Of a stretch of DNA of 45,151 nt, positions 1 to 10,924 are shown piece by piece. A program made the position numbers and the translations under genes. Each line of letters begins with the position of its first letter. Within the stretch, counting starts at the first letter, position 1. The notes under the pieces were generated by a model. The model was given only the letters and a program-made list of their open reading frames with translations, ran no database searches and was not told the origin of the DNA. The stretch comes from Saccoglossus kowalevskii (Eukaryota > Hemichordata > Enteropneusta > Harrimaniidae), in assembly GCF_000003605.2 (NCBI RefSeq), contig NW_003122412.1, positions 41,700 to 86,850 of the forward strand. Reading direction: 5' to 3'.

Positions 1-2770
1 ATTTCGGCAACCAACCACATACTAAAATCTTCTATGATTGTTTCGCTACGCACTACAAAATTACGGCACGGAAATCTTACAATCAAATCATTAATTCATA
101 ACGTTAATCATTTTTTAAGCTAAAAACTAGTGAATGACAGCTCAAAAAACAAGGCACGTGAATAGTTACTGAAATCGATAGCGATAACTTACGTATTTGC
201 ACTGTTCAATGTAACGTCTATATACGTCTTCCGAAAAAATACAGCAGAAAAACAAGTCCACCATTGTTCATGTGTTTGTTTGTTGTGTCGCTTCTCCTGC
301 TCTAGAAAGTGATTTGTAACACGAGTTCTGATTCATCTACGAGACTTGAACGCGATTTGTATAGGTAGTTGGTCAGATCCTTGTGGGCTCTCGCGATTAC
401 CAAAACTTAAAAAAAATACCAGTAGATAAATTTAAAAAAAATAATAATAGATTTTATGAAAAAAAAATATAAATGATATTATTTTAACAAAAAAAAAAAA
501 AAAAAAAAACCCAAACTAGGATCTTATTTTAATCAGATTGGACTAGCTATAGATTTTGCGTTAAAATGAGGTTCTTTGAATACTGCTAATGGAATCAACT
601 GCTGCCATATTATCCTCATTAGCCACATGGTAGAACAAATCTATTCGTGGGATAAAGGAGGGCTTGACAGGATGTTTTTGGTGTTGGAGACACCAGGAAG
701 ATGTTCCACCCTTGACTCGGCCAGAACAGTGCTGTCATTGTTGTTCTGTTCGACAACTTTCTTAGCGAGTGAGCACGACAAGTGAGTCATGAAATCTACC
801 ACACTATGCTTTTGCCTTTGCTCCGAGCCCTGAATATGTGACTCAAGACAGGTAGTTGGCTACTTAATTGTATTCTCCCTTGGTGTGTTTGCACCCCTGG
901 TTTATTTTGTACCGAGTGCACCACGTGAGGATTAAAACTGGTCAGGTTTTGAGAGACTGTGACCTGGTGCCTCCCCCTTGTACCGATGAATCATGTAGAA
1001 CCACTGAAACGGGTACATTCAAATGGTCAGTTTCTGGTGGTAGGCAAATAATATATCTGTTTCCTCCCCATGCAACCAGACTTTCCAATTATCAGTTCAA
1101 GACGTAGTGCATGTGATGACACCCCATGTACTGCTCTTCAATACATGCTGTGCTGTAGCATCAATTAAATGTACTGACCACGGTATTTTTTACTGAAGTA
1201 AGGAAATATTCTTGAACTGATTTCTGTTCTGCCTATCTTAGCTCAAACAAATGGCTGGAGCTGTCAAAACATTGCATCAAATGACCTGGTAGCTTGGAAA
1301 TTCTGTCATGGTCACACTGCTGCAATGGCTAACTGAAAGCAATATTTTTCCGTGTGAGTATGAGTCAGAGAGGTCACCAGGAAGTAAACTGCTGATTTTG
1401 GTAGGGATGAAATGTCATTTGACTTGACCACCTACACATAATTAGACCCAAACGTAGACACGACTAGTCATAATTCAGACGCCACACCAAACATTTTATC
1501 ATTCTGTGCTGTTGAACGCAGGATAAATGCCTCCTGAGAATTCAAATCCCACACATTTCTTGACAATGTCTCTTTGGTGAGAAGAACAACGGATAATCTA
1601 TCTGTGACATCTCAGTAGGCTGAACAAGGACTTGTTTCTGTTTATATATGCTCCCAGTTGAATACACCAGCTGAATCTGAACAGAGGATTCTCACTGAGA
1701 ACGTTTTATCGCTTTCTTGCAACGGCCCTCTGTTATGGGCTTGGAAATATTCAACCTGTTTCTCTCTGCATTCCTATAATACTTTGATGAAGAACTCCCG
1801 CGATGCCTGCTGTTAGGTAAGAGCAAGTTCATCTCGATCCTTATTAGCAAGAGTTGCAGCTTGGCGACGTTTATTGTTGACTTGCCACTTTCTTTCATCC
1901 CATAAGATATAAACATCGCAACTCGAATGTCGGGAGCAGTCATGGTGGTGCGACAAGTAATTTTGTCTTTGCATTAAATGAACAATTGCGTCAGTTAGAC
2001 TTGGGTTTTTGGCAAGTGGCTAGCTGACTTAACTATCCAGTACACGAGGCCCCAGAGACTGGCAGGTCAGCCATCTTAAAGAGCACCATTCAACACGACT
2101 TCCACATAAAGTAAATTGGCTTCGGCAAATTATTTGATGCAAATGATTCACACAACCACAGCTGTAGTATGGTAAAGCAAACGCCGTTCTTGTTACGTTC
2201 TTGTCACATTCTCGGGTAAATTATATAACCCATTATTTGATTATTAATTAATAAATTAAATAATCATTTACTAACAAATAGTGGTATACTGGAATGTGAC
2301 GATATAAGCAAGCACCCAGCCAAAATTAATTCAACATATTCTGTCAGGTTCCATAGTCAATAAACGATTTTCACATCTACAAGATAAATCACGGGAGTGG
2401 GAGGGGGGCGGTAACGAATATATTATTTATTATCAAGAAAGCAGAAATTAAAAAAAACAACATATGCCCTAGTAATTCATACATTGTACAAATGTTGAAG
2501 GATTTATGTTCGATAAGCAACCATTCAATCCGAGCGATAATCTGAGTCTATAGGTCATGTACCCGCTATTTATATCTGGGCAGACAAAAGCCTTACAGAA
2601 CAATACACGTACATTATACACCGTAATAAACAATTCGACGTTTAGTTTCCCTAGATAATATCCGCAGTACATATTTGTCCTACTGAATTTGCTAAGTATA
2701 AAAATCAGATAAGTCGATTTTAATGAAGAAGTGCGTTTTTGTGTAAAGGTAATCAGATGGGTCATGATGT
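1..2770. other. 5' intergenic region, no recognised gene
   Basis: I find no convincing gene here. There is a poly-A run around 489-510. From about 560 to 2100 the base composition is less AT-rich and there are short open stretches on both strands (for example 1692-1943 on the minus strand), which could be remains of a decayed mobile element, but I recognise no protein family. A 144-codon open frame on the minus strand at 2469-2903 has no splice context or motif and overlaps the upstream region of receptor A. Confidence 0.5.
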
Positions 2771-2778
2771 GAGTAATA

Positions 2779-2788
2779 GGAATTCCCC
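2779..2788 (-). promoter_or_regulatory. NF-kB/Rel consensus site upstream of receptor A
   Basis: The + strand reads GGAATTCCCC, so the minus strand reads GGGGAATTCC, a strict match to GGGRNNYYCC. It lies about 485 bp before the ATG of gene A. A near copy of the context, GTAATAGGTATTCCCC, occurs again around 2927-2941 with one mismatch to the consensus, about 100 bp before a TATAAG. A further one-mismatch site, GGGGAATTCA, is at 3183-3192. Binding is inferred. Confidence 0.45.
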
Positions 2789-3040
2789 ACGCAAATACTA
2801 AGGGCGTATACAAGGTAAAGTCTTTATGATTGTAATGAACTGTTTTCAAGAAAGATAAAACAAGCAATTTCGTCATCCGTGCAAAACTGTGGTTAGTTTG
2901 CATACAATATGTCCATTAATTATGAGTAATAGGTATTCCCCTGGGTACATTAATATACTAAAGTTGTGTAATTAATTGTGGGCGGGGTTGAACCACTCAG
3001 CCAGCCAACATATTAGAATATACGTGAAGTGTAACTCATC

Positions 3041-3046
3041 TATAAG
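3041..3046 (+). promoter_or_regulatory. Possible TATA box of receptor A
   Basis: TATAAG lies about 230 bp before the preferred ATG at 3273. Transcription would then start near 3070, just before an earlier in-frame ATG at 3093. It is weaker than the TATAAAAAG boxes of receptors B and F. Confidence 0.35.
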
Positions 3047-3272
3047 CGTGTTTTTCTTTATTTAAATCTACTTTATTACTTTTCTGCTCAAAATGCACAG
3101 GTTACGGAACTTGGTCTCAACACACATCCCAAATGGCATACCCCTATCACTATGGTATCACTCACAGAACCAATACATACTAGGGGAATTCAACAATGAC
3201 GCACTAACTATTGTTAATTGTTTTCAAACAACGACGACAGTGGACAGAATCTACTCAACAACAGCAGTCAAA

Positions 3273-5568
3273 ATGAATTCATTCACGACCACGGAAAAAC
3301 ATTTCCGATATTTACAGATAATCGCGTGTGTTTTTCTACTTTTCCCACAAAATTCATTGATAGCTCTCGAACTGCCCCGACCAGTCAATCCTTGTGACGA
3401 TGAATATTTCTACAGAGGCGAGGCTTTTGGTTGTAACCCGTGTACGATATGCAGAAACGCCGAGCATATGAATGGATGTGAACAATGTTGTAAGTTGTAT
3501 TTCAAAACATATGAAAGTATACACATATTAACTATTAACAGTATAATAATTTTAATAATGTCAAACAAAAAAAAACATTATTTCTCAACTCTTAATATTA
3601 ATAAATTAAGCTTAATTGAAACTGACAAACGGAGTATACGAAATCATACATCACTGTAAGAAATTAAATTCATGAGCCAATTGAACATGTTTCAAGGGAC
3701 AAGATTTTATTTTTTATTTTACATGTTGTTGTATGTCTATATTAAGAATATCAATTATCAGTAAGGTAATTTCACCCTTCTCACATTAACTGGCATGTAT
3801 ATTTGTTAGTTACAGATCTCAAGTGTGATCCTGGTTGGTTTTTTCGCAATAAGGACTATGGTTGCCACCCATGTATTGTATGTACGACGCCTGATTATCT
3901 ACCTGGATGTAATGAATGTGGTAAGTAACACAAACATCACATATAAAACATGTCATATATAAAACGTAACTCCTTTCAGATCAGGCATCCAAAAATAATT
4001 GTGTACACAATAGATTAGACATCCAGTGGCTTGTTATGAATTGATTGGATGAATTCATATTTTATTTATGAATAGATTGGTATATTACTATGTTTTAAAT
4101 ATGTTGTTTATGCCTCTTTTACAGTTCAATGTATGTATATTTTTAACTATATAATTATATAATTACTTTGTCTTTTATTCAGCTTTATTCAGCTTCTATT
4201 TACAGTCTGAGATTGCATTGAACTTTAGTTTGAAATTGTAAAATATTTCAATGTATTTGTTCTATAGTTTTCTCAACGACTGAATCATTGCCAGTTGAAT
4301 TGAGTCTAACAACGTTAGCAGGGGATATTACAGTTGATAGTCATATTGGTAAGGCACTATTATTATCAATTCATAAGCACACTGTTACAGGGAAGAGTAG
4401 ACCCAGAGATGACTTAAAGATGACCCAAAGATCCTGTTGATCATTGTCATGCCTGTGATTCAGTTCAACATTTTTTTGAACTGAACATGAATGAAATTCA
4501 TATCAAAATAACAATATAAATCTATTATTGCTAATAATAGTTAATTCTGAATATCAAAGCGTTTCTTTTAAATATTTTTATACCACAGATACAGACTCAT
4601 TGGTAGTGTCTACGCTAGCAGATAACGTGATGGTTAATGATAACAATTTTCCTAAGAAAAGACAAGGTAAGACAAAAGATAAGTGTTGAAATGATTGTTC
4701 ATTTACAAAACAGACTTGATTTTTTTTACATTACTGCGTTTAATATAAATAATTAACTAAAAGCCATTTTTGCATAATGTCGCTTACATTTACTATGTTT
4801 ATTCACTATGTTCAATTTTCGCGAGTTTTTATACACACACAAAAATGCATTTGGAGTGGTCCAAGACAAATATTGTAATTCGTAAGGAAGCACAACATGA
4901 TTCAAACTACTGTCGTCCGATCCCGTCACATAGTATTTTTGGCAAAATGTTTATTTAAATTTTAAATATAACGTCTAACATTTTTGGACGAATGCGTTTG
5001 TAAAAATCAATGAAACGGGGGGGGGGGCATTAATCCAATTAGCTACTGTAAATTTTCACAGTTCTCAAATTATGTTTATAACGTTTTTGGGCCGTTGGCC
5101 ATATATCTATCTATATATATATAATGAAAATAAATATGTTCACTATACATGCAGACATGTGAAGACAATTATGAAATTGCTAAACTATTTATTCTTTATT
5201 TGTGGTTTCAGAAATGTGGCTTGTATCAGCCATGATTTTAGGTGCTACGTTCGTTACATTATGTGCACTCGTCGTGTGTATGGTGTGGAAAAAAATTCTT
5301 AATAATATAAAGAAAAGGCGGCATCGTCAACAATACGACACTGAAGGTGAGTATAACAGCGACTTGTTAGTTCTTATCAACATTAGAACACTTCTAATCC
5401 AATCATTAATCCATAAATGTAACACTGACACTGTTATTAATATTTGCAGCAATATACATGAATGGGAAATATGAAACAAGATTAACAACACCAGTCAAAT
5501 ATGCCGACCACCTCACACGTTTTGGACAAGATTTACCACACCAGCCTGTCCAAGAAACCTGTTTGTGA
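3273..5568 (+). CDS. Receptor A: Fn14-like TNF receptor with two cysteine-rich modules and PVQET tail
   Basis: Probable TNF-receptor-superfamily protein at the cell surface that binds a TNF-type ligand and recruits TRAF adaptors. Exons: 3273-3489, 3816-3920, 4268-4348, 4589-4666, 5212-5346, 5450-5568. All have GT-AG borders and phase 1, and the joined frame is 735 bases (244 aa plus TGA). Residues 13-32 look like a signal peptide. CRD1 has Cys 41, 54, 57, 60, 69, 72; CRD2 has Cys 76, 89, 92, 95, 104, 107; both have Fn14 spacing. Residues 108-160 form a Thr/Ser/Val-rich stalk and 163-186 the membrane segment, followed by the basic stop-transfer KKRRHR. PVQET at 238-242 matches the CD40 TRAF2/3 motif. 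An in-frame ATG at 3093 would add 60 residues, but 3273 places the signal peptide near the N-terminus. AATAAA occurs at 6481 and 6500. Family assignment is strong; the ligand is unknown. Confidence 0.85.
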
Positions 5569-6252
5569 GATTCTGTGCCCGACAACGACCGGTTTACAAG
5601 TCATGTTTACAACATTATTAATTTATTTATTTTATAAACCATGGAATCTATTAATTTAAATAGCAGAATTGGTACTAGCTGAATACTTTGTGAGAGCCAT
5701 TCACTCAACTAGCGACGTTCGAAAAATTATAATCATTATATCGCAAGAAATATACACTCTGTACCAGAAATGTATAAACGCGCACCACTTGAATCCCTAA
5801 GCAATGGGAAAAGTGATATGTTTGAGACTATACTGAAGCCTGAACCGTATCGTTGATGATTAACCACGTGTAGCGGTCAATATGTAAAAACCGGTTATAG
5901 GGACACCGGGTACATAATTTGAAATACATTCCAATGTATTCAATTGATTACGCTTATTAAAAAAAATATATATTTCCATTATTTGTAACAATCCTGGTGC
6001 GCGTTAACAGCAACCTTATTTGAGCAGCAGATATGCCGTTGGGAACCAGAGCATAAAAGATTTTTAACTTCGAATATCAAGTACAGTACCGAAATTGAGG
6101 TTAAAGTTCGCGTCGAATGTGATACATACACACCATAATGAATTATGTAAGTTATTAATGCTGACAAATATTGTAATTGCATAATGATTGTTGGTGGTTT
6201 TATTTTATTTATTTATTTGTTCAACATGCATGTATTTTGAAAACATAACAAA
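5569..6252. other. 3' flank of receptor A
   Basis: No second gene is seen after the stop of receptor A. The stretch is AT-rich and probably holds its 3' UTR. The nearest clear AATAAA signals are at 6481-6486 and 6500-6505, about 0.9 kb after the stop. Confidence 0.35.
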
Positions 6253-6299
6253 TGGAATTTCCTTGTCTTGTCATAGCTATTTAAAGAAGGGGATTTCCC
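6253..6299 (+). promoter_or_regulatory. Pair of NF-kB/Rel-like sites between A and B
   Basis: TGGAATTTCC at 6253-6262 resembles the site in the human IL-8 promoter. GGGGATTTCCC at 6289-6299 is a strict GGGRNNYYCC match. They lie 26 bp apart, 0.7 kb after the stop of A and 3 kb before B. No exon follows directly, so an intergenic enhancer or a chance pair are both possible. Confidence 0.3.
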
Positions 6300-6839
6300 T
6301 ACAGGAACTGATGCCGAGTTTGCTTATAGTCAATGTATTGATACATTGGTTAGTAATAACAGTGTTGTTAGTAAAATGTTCAGCTCCGATGGGGGAGCAC
6401 ATTTGAAACAAACAACATGCTAATTATCAAATTTGTAAAAACCTAAAACACAGAACATTGTAAACGCTAGAATATATTTAAATAAACACACATTCATCAA
6501 ATAAAGTTATTTTAAATAGTTTCTAGACTAGAAAATGTTTCAATCATATTTTACTCGAAAGCAACAAAAAGAGATAAAAATAAGTCATCTGAAGATGACA
6601 CAGCCCCCACTTGTCAGATGTGATTATAGTTATATGAATTATAAAGTTTGAATGTATATGTATAAAATCGGGTAGGAAGATTAAGTTGAAAATCAAAAGT
6701 ATGTTACTCAAAGTTAACAGGTAGGACATCTCTATTAAATTTGGTGAAATTTGCATCAGTTTTAACAAAAATTCACAATCAATTGAATATGGATTTACAT
6801 GAACTATTAGTTTCAAAATTCAAAATTAATTAAACATAT

Positions 6840-7715
6840 ATTGACAGATCTAGTAAGTCTATACCAACTTTGGTCTCATTTGAACAACTATTTCACAAAA
6901 TATCGACAAAAATTCAAAATTCATTATAGATGCAAATGAGCTCGTTAATTAAATTGAAACTCAATATTGCATAGCATATATCATATATAAGTCTCTACCA
7001 AGTTTGGTGATTTGGACTATTAGTTCACAGAATATTAACAAGAATTAAATATGCAATTGAGCTCATTATTTGATTCCTTGAAAAAATAAATCAATGTGAA
7101 TCTGTACCAGTGGTCACTCTGTCTTTGTACCAAGTCTCAGCAAAATCGGTCCAGGCATCTCCGAGAAATGATGATGGACACATCCAAACAACTGGATATT
7201 ACAGAATTTTGACATTCAAAATTGCCGCTAGGCAGCCATATTTGATCCAATCAGGAAATAAATCCATGTGAATATGTATACCTCCTTACTGTGTCTTTGT
7301 GCCTGAAATCATTGAAATCAGTCAAGGCATCTCTGAGAAATATCAATGAACAGACAAAAGCCATGAAAAACAATCAAAATGGCTGCCAGTCGGCCATAAT
7401 TGATCATTTCAAAAAAGTAAAACAACATGCATCTGTATGGTCGGTCCCTTTGTATTTGTAGCAAGTCTCAACAAAGTCGGTCAAGCCATCTCCGAGAAAT
7501 GACCATGGACAACACACAAGGACCAAATTTGACTGCATTTTGGCATTAAAAGTCGGCCATATTTGATCGAAGCGGAAAATAAATTGACGTGCACATGTAT
7601 GGTTGACCACTATCTCTTTGTACCACGTTTCAAAAAAAATCGGTCCAACCATCTTCGAGAAATCACTCAGTACGAACTATTGGACTGACTTTATCCGGGT
7701 GGGGCTAATAATCCA
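6840..7715. repeat. Degenerate tandem repeat, unit about 165 bp
   Basis: A recurring block reads roughly: TTTGTACCAAGTCTCA, then a short spacer, AAATCGGTC, CATCTCCGAGAAAT, and later GGCCATATTTGATC. The CATCT(C/T)(C/T)GAGAAAT segment recurs near 7157, 7328, 7488 and 7650, a spacing of 160-171 bp. More diverged copies (CTACCAAGTTTGGT and similar) extend back to about 6860. Copies differ by substitutions and small indels, so the array is old. No protein is encoded. Family unknown to me; such repeats are common in invertebrate genomes. Confidence 0.7.
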
Positions 7716-8912
7716 AATGCAAAATGGCAAGGCAAGAATATTCTGAAAATGCACTGGCAATGTAATTGTTAAAGAACTACAATAATTATTGAATGGTGAT
7801 GTTAAATGCATACATTATATATACTGCATAATGGATTTAAACAATAAAGTTGATAATTTGAAGTTGGTCAATATGCGTCAACTTCTGGGACAGAAAACTA
7901 GGTCAAGTATGTCAGACTAACAGGTCAGACGCAGAATAATAAGATCAGCCAGATCACTGTGTGTGTATATGTAGGGATGGGTGGGTGTCACCAACATAAT
8001 TTGGAAGACGTTTATTAGAAATTATCCATGAGATACAAATGTATAATGTCATATTTGAATTACCCAAATTTATGTCAGGGGGGTCCTGACTTTGAAAAGC
8101 TGATGAGGTCAAACTAACTATTGTATTCAGGTCGTGGTTTGAGTTCATCAATATTACGTTTACTATCGGATTTGTTTTTAAATGACGCTGGAAACATCCG
8201 GATAACAGTCAACTCAATACAGCAATACCAGTATTACTGGTAGAAACGTCCCACGCTTATACTGAATACAATATAGCCAAATTTAATGGCTAAATCAAAC
8301 CATGAAAATGGTGAGTTTTGACATCCCCAAATTCAAAATTTCCAAGGACCATTTATTACTAATCTTCTGTTTTTATTACCTTTCTCCCCCCCAAATTGTG
8401 TGTGTGCTTGACTTGCATATGCTGGGCTTGTATTAGCATAATTATCGACATACTCATTCTAGAGTCCTGCCCACTTAAAGGGTGTTGGTCGTCGCGCAGC
8501 TCGTGTTCGAAGTTCATGTAAATAAACACGCGCTGTGTACGTCGCTATGAGTCCGATATCGAACAGAGCAGACTTTATATTCATTCTGGTAATACATAAA
8601 AAGGAAGCCAGTCCAAATCAAGATATCTATTAGCAATCGTGTTCAACATTCGATGTGGAAATAGTGTACTTTCAAGCAATTGAACCAGATAACAATGAAC
8701 AGCAATGAAGAATCATTGGTCATGTTTCTACTCGAAACAATACAGCTAAGCTTCAGGGCTGAATTAAAACAATAAATTAGTGAATATTGACACTCACTAA
8801 TGTTAAAAGGTCAAGGACCATTAGATACTGACCTCCCGGTCAAGTTATCATTATTATAAAGCATATGTGAAAGTAAGAAAATCGTCCGTCTGAAAAAGGT
8901 ATACTTTGTCAT
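7716..8912. other. Intergenic, nothing recognised
   Basis: AT-rich sequence between the tandem repeat and the receptor B promoter region. I see no splice-linked coding segments, RNA gene or mobile element. Short open frames here lack family motifs. Confidence 0.4.
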
Positions 8913-8923
8913 GGGATTTTCCC
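8913..8923 (+). promoter_or_regulatory. NF-kB/Rel consensus site upstream of receptor B
   Basis: GGGATTTTCCC contains a strict GGGRNNYYCC match and lies about 370 bp before the ATG of receptor B and 165 bp before its denser site cluster. Binding is inferred. Confidence 0.45.
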
Positions 8924-9086
8924 ACCACTGTATTGTTATTTATGTATTTTTACCAACATAGAAGCCTAGACGGTCGTCTTCGCTGTATAAAAAAAATAAT
9001 TAATATATACTACCTTGCGTTATCATTATATTATTATATATTTGACGTGTTATTTCAATATTTTATATGAGGTAATTATCTATCAA

Positions 9087-9121
9087 GGGAAACCCCCTAG
9101 GGAACCCCCTGGGGGTTTCCC
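9087..9121 (+). promoter_or_regulatory. Three packed NF-kB/Rel sites forming a palindrome, receptor B promoter
   Basis: Within 35 bp there are three strict GGGRNNYYCC matches: GGGAAACCCC (9087-9096), GGGAACCCCC (9100-9109) and GGGGTTTCCC (9112-9121). The outer two are reverse complements, so the block could also form a hairpin with an 11-bp stem. It ends 9 bp before a TATAAAAAG box and 163 bp before the ATG. The combination is typical of a strongly inducible Rel-controlled promoter, which is inferred. Confidence 0.65.
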
Positions 9122-9130
9122 AGCCTTAAT

Positions 9131-9139
9131 TATAAAAAG
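9131..9139 (+). promoter_or_regulatory. TATA box of receptor B
   Basis: TATAAAAAG begins 10 bp after the end of the NF-kB-like cluster. A start site about 30 bp on (near 9160) would give a 5' UTR of about 120 bases before the ATG at 9284. The same nonamer occurs upstream of receptor F. Confidence 0.6.
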
Positions 9140-9283
9140 GGTGACATATGTACAAATGCAATACGTCAACCTACAGAGCGGTGTATCATACACTCTTATA
9201 ACTGACGGATGCGTTGTGTAAAATAACATTGATTCGAAACTACTTATTAGCTAATTCAAAATTATTCAAAACTCGTTAGTAAA

Positions 9284-10924
9284 ATGGCTGGACATACAGT
9301 GAGTGTTATGTGGGTAACTGAATTTTTGACGCTATTAATATTGTTGGTGGCAATTCAAGTAGCGACGCGTCAACAGTGCGGAGACGGGCAATTTTACAGG
9401 GGTGAACATTTCGGCTGTAACCCATGTAAACTGTGCACATCTTCAGACGACATACCTGGCTGTGAAGAATGCTGTAAGTATGGCTCAACTAGAAGATTAT
9501 TAACCGATCGTAGTAATTGGAAATGTAGAGTGTAATAATGTATCCAGATAAATCACTGAAGTGACTGACTAATTTTATTTTTGTATTTGTCAGACTCACG
9601 TCATTGTGAAAATGGTTGGTTCTTTCACGGTAAAGACTATGGCTGTCACCCTTGTAGTGTGTGCAAGACACCTGACGATTTACCTGGATGTGATGAATGC
9701 GGTAAACAATATATACTATATTTTATACAACACTTGATTTCACGCAAAGGTGAACAGGTGGCAAATTTAGTAACTCTGTGCAGATTTATAATTTCAGTGA
9801 TCGGTCCAGAATGCCCTCCATTGTTGATGATGACATAACTTACATTAACTCACTAACTAAATCAAAACCACTAAATCAAGTGTCTACTATTACACGGGAC
9901 CACCATTATCAGTATACACCCGCGTCATTCCGCGGCAGCCAAGATTGTATGCCCACCTCTTGCTGGCGGTATGCAAATTAGTTAAAATGGCAACACCAAA
10001 CACGCGTTGTTCACGTGTTCTTGGAGAAGTATGGCGTGTAAGCTATATGCATACTCTATGAACTACAGAACAGAACATTCTTATTTTTGTTGACACCACT
10101 TTATAAAGTCACTGAATAGTCCACAGTATTTAACGTTAGTCTTACTATTTGGTTATTTAGATTTTTCTACATCTGAGCCACAAACACTAACAGCAAGTGA
10201 TTTGAAGAATGACGAAGCAGTGATATCAGAAGTTGACGATGACGTAGTGAATAAGGACAATCGAAATTCAGGTATGGCTGTGTTTCTATTTCAAAACGTA
10301 TTTCCCTAGTATTTTAATGCAGAGTTTATGTTCGATCTAGTACTGAAAAAAGGCTGACGGTGTTTTCTTCGCTTGTAAACAGACGGTAACCCCGCGACAG
10401 TATGGGTACATATTACAGTTGCAGTGGGCGTTGCACTCATCGGACTCATGAGTGCACTGGCAGTCTTCGCTTTAATTCACAGACGCAGAAGGAACACATA
10501 AACGCGTGACGTAGTTCATAATGATACTAGAGTACACGACACCCAAGGTATGTTAGTTGCATGTTAACATTTTGCTGCCGGCAAGCATTCAATGCAATCA
10601 CTCTGATCAAAGAAGACAATATACCAAACAGTTCGGTCGAATATTAACACTTGCTCATTTTCTCTTTCAGTCAATTTTCAGAACGATAAGTTTGAACAAG
10701 TATTAGTTCCAGCCCGGGGGCAACAAACCAAACTCGACGGTCAGTGTGCGCAATACGATGCAATTTCTGTCATTCATTCAGGAGGATCAAACTTCCATGG
10801 ACAAGAATCACTTCCACTTAAGTTAGCCTCAGATGATCACGATGTGTTAAGCCGTAGCAACCATAGTGTGTATTGTGACGATACCGAACGCAAGCAACTA
10901 GTAGATATAACTACCAAAATATAA
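9284..10924 (+). CDS. Receptor B: Fn14-like TNF receptor with in-frame stop after the membrane segment
   Basis: Paralogue of receptor A. Exons: 9284-9473, 9594-9701, 10161-10271, 10383-10547, 10671-10924, all phase 1 with GT-AG borders. Residues 11-27 are the signal-peptide core. CRD1 has Cys 32, 45, 48, 51, 60, 63; CRD2 has Cys 68, 81, 84, 87, 96, 99, and its WFF-KDYGCHPC core is very close to that of A. An acidic stalk covers 100-136 and the membrane segment about 143-166, followed by RRRR. Then TAA (10499-10501) stops the frame after 175 aa. The rest of the exon and the whole last exon stay open in the same frame for about 100 more codons to TAA at 10922. Either the product is a tail-less, decoy-like receptor, or the stop is a recent mutation, allele or sequence error. 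I see no canonical TRAF motif in the tail. AATAAA is at 11933. Confidence 0.8.
10499..10501 (+). other. In-frame TAA just after the membrane exon's basic anchor (receptor B)
   Basis: The frame reads ...RRRRNT then TAA, in a 165-base exon that otherwise keeps phase 1. A single base change from CAA or GAA would explain it. The downstream sequence has no further stop until the expected end of the gene. Confidence 0.8.

Noticed and set aside
2469-2903. 144-codon open frame on the minus strand
   Set aside because: Longest minus-strand open frame outside repeats, but with no signal, domain or splice context; it overlaps the upstream region of receptor A and is best explained by chance.
9778-9981. 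Open frame between exons 2 and 3 of receptor B
   Set aside because: Reading it as an exon breaks phase 1 or meets a stop; the acceptor at 10161 gives a stalk like that of receptor A and keeps the frame.
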